Shown piece by piece: positions 61,372 through 64,000 of a stretch of DNA of 64,000 nucleotides. The notes under the pieces are model-generated. The model saw only the letters and a program-made list of their open reading frames with translations, was not told the origin of the DNA and did no database searches. A program made the translations under genes and the position numbers. Every line of letters starts with the position of its first letter. Positions within the stretch are counted from its first letter, which is position 1. The stretch spans positions 620,001 to 684,000 of the forward strand of contig JAWWNJ010000005.1 in the NCBI GenBank assembly GCA_037176885.1, read 5' to 3'. This stretch comes from Favolaschia claudopus (Eukaryota; Basidiomycota; Agaricomycetes; Agaricales; Mycenaceae).

Positions 61372-61487
61372 CATTCTTTACAACACGACCGGCGTTAAGC
61401 GCTCAATGGGCGCTGGGAAATACAATTATGGATACAACACAGCATCAAGAACAAGATAGATACTCGAGTAAGAGTCGCGAGCACCTC

Positions 61488-63700
61488 TCAAGGATACACC
61501 TCACCAAACTTATTCGTCGGCAGCCTGGTCGAATTCCTCCTCACCCCATCCCGCACCGCAACCCAAGGCCAAGACAACTTCGACCACAACGGAACATACT
61601 TACTATACCCATTGGCGTGAATCGGATTCGAATCCTTGTCCCGCCGACGGACCGCTGTGATAGCCCACACGGTAAGCACAGTCAGCGGGAGGGCGAAGGC
61701 AAAGTAGTGTGCTAGGGTGCCGTGTGTGTCGGGTGAGAGGACGTTGACGTTCATGCCGAAGACGGTCTGTCAAGGAGAAGACGAAGCAGAATGAGATGAG
61801 TATGGAATTCGGAAAGGTGGTAGACGATGTGCGAAGGACGTACGGCAGCGAAGGAAGCAGGGAGAAAGAACATGGTGAGGTAAGAGATTTGTTTCATCGC
61901 TAAGACAAGTAGAATAAGTATATTTCGTAGCCAAGCCGGGAAACTCGCACCTGCGCTATCTCTGACAGAAGCTTCCGTGAGGTGCTTCATCGTCCTACTA
62001 TCCTCCAAGTTGACACTACTAAACGCCTACATCCAGCTCAGCTCATTGCGCATCCACAAACACGAAAAGAAAACATACCAAGTCCATGACATTCTTCAAC
62101 CGATTATCCTGCATCTTCCGGTTCTGCTCCAACCGTGCAATCTCATCGAGCAAATTCTGCGACTCCCTCCGCATCAGCTCCTTAACCGAAGCAACCTTCT
62201 CTGCCGAAACGTCATCTGGCGGGTGCTCCAGCATCGGGTTGGGTGTCTCTGCAATGAACACAGCAGTCTTCCGAAAATCCTCGAGCAGCGAAGAATAGTG
62301 CAACAGATGCGCGCGAACGACGTGCAACTGTTGCGTCAGCGTCATATCCGTCGTCGCTATTACCCGCCCTTCCTATTGTCCCATAAGTAAATTCGATTTC
62401 AATTTTTCGAGCGAATCATAGAACGACGCACAAGCCAACAAATGTGAGCATAAAGCGCGTCTAGCGATTCATCAAAGGCATAGAGAGGGTACCACAGAAG
62501 GGCGAGGAGAACAAACGACGGGTCGACGGAGATGGTTGGAGTGAAGAGTTTGTTCCAGTACACAGACTGTCCGGCTGCGAGCAGACGCGTGCGCATGGTA
62601 TGCGCGCTCGTTGCTCTGTGTTTGTGGGGAGGGTGGTAGCTGATGATGGTGCTTAGGCCGTGACACCGCACCATGTGGATAGACAGGATGTCGGGGAGTA
62701 TAATGCGGTCGGCTGGGAAAGGAAAGTATGCTTTTGAGTATGGGGAGACAATTAGACAGATGACGGTCCAACTCACAAGAGCTCAAGAGAAGAGGGGCTT
62801 GCGTATCGATGGTTTGGTCGACCGGTTTCAGGGTGGGAAGCGATAGGGAATGGCTGGATGTTGGACTTGAGGGCATAGTTGTGGGATTGTACATTGGACG
62901 AATGAAGGAAAGGGTCAACGTAATATCTATTGAGATATCAGACCAAGAGAAGCATAAAAAAGAGAGAACTTACGGTCCCCTTCATCTACCGTATCTTGGT
63001 ATCGTGCCGGTATCCAATTGAACGACGAAGAGAAAAAGAATGGCTCGATGTTATACCTGAGAAATGGGATGTGAGGAACGCCCTCTTCACAAATTGCGAC
63101 TTACATACCTTGCGCCCAACATTTGACACATGGGACCCGACAGAGAGTCGACAAAGAGTGCCCTAACTCGTACGTTCTCCGGTAGCTCCATGTGCAATTT
63201 CTTCCAATATTCCTCTGCATCGAACGCAGTGACGACAGTGTCTTCTTCGGAAGTGAATGCAGCCGTGTCTAGAACGTTAACCTCATGAATGGTGCAATGC
63301 CCGTCAACATAATCTACAATCTTCGTTATCCCACTCTTTTCCTGTTGCAAAGGGGTCCAATTGGGATACAACGACTGGGGGTACTGTGCAAGGGTTCAAA
63401 CTCACTCAACGGAATTTTGTTGTTGTTAAGTCAATGTACGTACCTTGGACCAATGTTTCTGTTCCTGACTTGGCTCTCGCTTTGGATTCGAACAGGTATC
63501 CAAATCTATCTGTAACGCATTACGCAAGTCAAGCTTCGGAAGTAGCCAGAGTTGTCTATGCTGCGCACATTACTGTCGAGGTCGAGAAACGGCCAAGGCC
63601 CAGAAGGCGCGCCATGCCTGTGATGTGGTTGAGGGATGCGCGGAGGCATTTCTCGCGCGTTGGGATCAGGGTAGAGTGCGTCGACGTTGAAGGAAGACAT
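61488..63700 (-). CDS. CorA-like Mg2+ transporter family protein
   Basis: Membrane protein with a C-terminal CorA-type pore. It starts at 63700 with MSSFNVDALYPDPNAREMPP. Introns join FLDLDSN to IDLDTCS and HWSK to YPQSLYPNWTPLQQ. Next are VRALFVDSLSGPMCQMLGARY and ITLTLSFIRPM, a helical region with LEDFRKTAVFIAETPNPML and RRESQNLLDEIARLEQNRKMQDNRLKNVMDL (coiled-coil), then AMKQISYLTMFFLPASFAATVFGMNV. GMN after the first of two final membrane helices is the hallmark of the CorA family. It ends TNKFGEVYP. About eight exons. Many Agaricomycetes have large families of such proteins with long soluble N-termini; transport has not been shown for most. Confidence 0.82.
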
Positions 63701-64000
63701 GGAGGTGTAGGTGTAGTCTCGTGCTTCGCGAACGTCGCGAGACGCTTCATATACTGCAGTGTCCGACACAGAAGGAGTTCCATATGTAGCTTTCAAGAAT
63801 AGATATAGCAGCAAAAGTTGATGAAGAACATGGTGTCGCCAAAGATACTTACTCCAACTCCACTGCGCTGCAATTGGTGCTCACACCGCTAACCCGGGGT
63901 AAAGAGATGGCTGTCGCGGGTATCGCCAATTGAAGACATGGGGAAAGTGGAATAGCTGGGAACTTTGAGCGGCAAGCCTCGTGTCTCCGACTCTCACTGA
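63701..64000. other. Upstream region of CorA-like gene
   Basis: Upstream of the chosen start the same frame stays open to an ATG at 63814; this part is less conserved-looking and treated as leader. The rest shows nothing recognisable. Confidence 0.35.

Larger units (their letters stand above)
56972..61487. other. Gene-poor 4.5-kb stretch
   Basis: Apart from the hydrolase C promoter at the left edge I find no gene here. The longest frames (minus 57279-57722 and minus 59139-59447) have no motif or supported splice pattern. A short purine-rich run (AAATAAAAAAATAAAG-like) lies near 59528-59560. A perfect hairpin repeat lies at 61352-61371. No transposon ends or tRNA recognised. Confidence 0.45.

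Overview
The window looks like nuclear DNA from a filamentous basidiomycete, probably an Agaricomycete. Its genes are dense and cut by many introns of about 50-60 bases. Conserved eukaryotic housekeeping genes sit next to cytochrome P450s, a GMC oxidoreductase, a UbiA-type membrane enzyme and a DUF6534-type membrane protein, a mix typical of mushroom-forming fungi. I saw no rRNA, tRNA, CRISPR array or bacterial-style operon. All gene models come from reading splice sites and protein motifs by eye, so internal exon edges are predictions.

Left part (1-15.4 kb), housekeeping: the C-terminal part of APC1 (anaphase-promoting complex), importin beta-1 (Kap95), eIF5A (minus strand), a two-LIM-domain zinc protein, HRI1, and mitochondrial electron-transfer-flavoprotein:ubiquinone oxidoreductase (minus).

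Middle (15.8-51 kb), metabolic and accessory: P450-1 (minus), aldo-keto reductase copy 1 (plus), a secreted GMC oxidoreductase, a UbiA-type prenyltransferase or terpene cyclase (minus), a SAM methyltransferase (minus), a cytosolic alpha/beta-hydrolase, acetoacetyl-CoA synthetase, a peroxisomal acyl-CoA oxidase ending in AKL, the DNA-repair enzyme TDP1, P450-2 (minus), a DUF6534-like membrane protein (minus), aldo-keto reductase copy 2 (minus), an isoprenylcysteine-methyltransferase-like protein (minus) and P450-3. The two reductase copies are near-identical and lie in inverted orientation about 25 kb apart. Intron 1 of copy 2 carries a 273-bp hAT-type MITE with a perfect 8-bp target-site duplication.

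Right part (51-64 kb): three tandem, same-strand, secreted alpha/beta-hydrolases that are paralogues of each other and of the cytosolic hydrolase at 27.3 kb. A gene-poor stretch of about 4.5 kb follows, then a CorA-like magnesium-transporter family gene.

Main inference: the UbiA-type enzyme, P450s, reductases, GMC oxidase, methyltransferase, hydrolases and acetoacetyl-CoA synthetase together could form an undescribed terpenoid gene cluster. Its content recalls the fumagillin cluster, which also uses a UbiA-type terpene cyclase. This rests on gene content only. Other notable points are GC-AG introns in four genes and microexons of 8-21 bases that carry essential codons.
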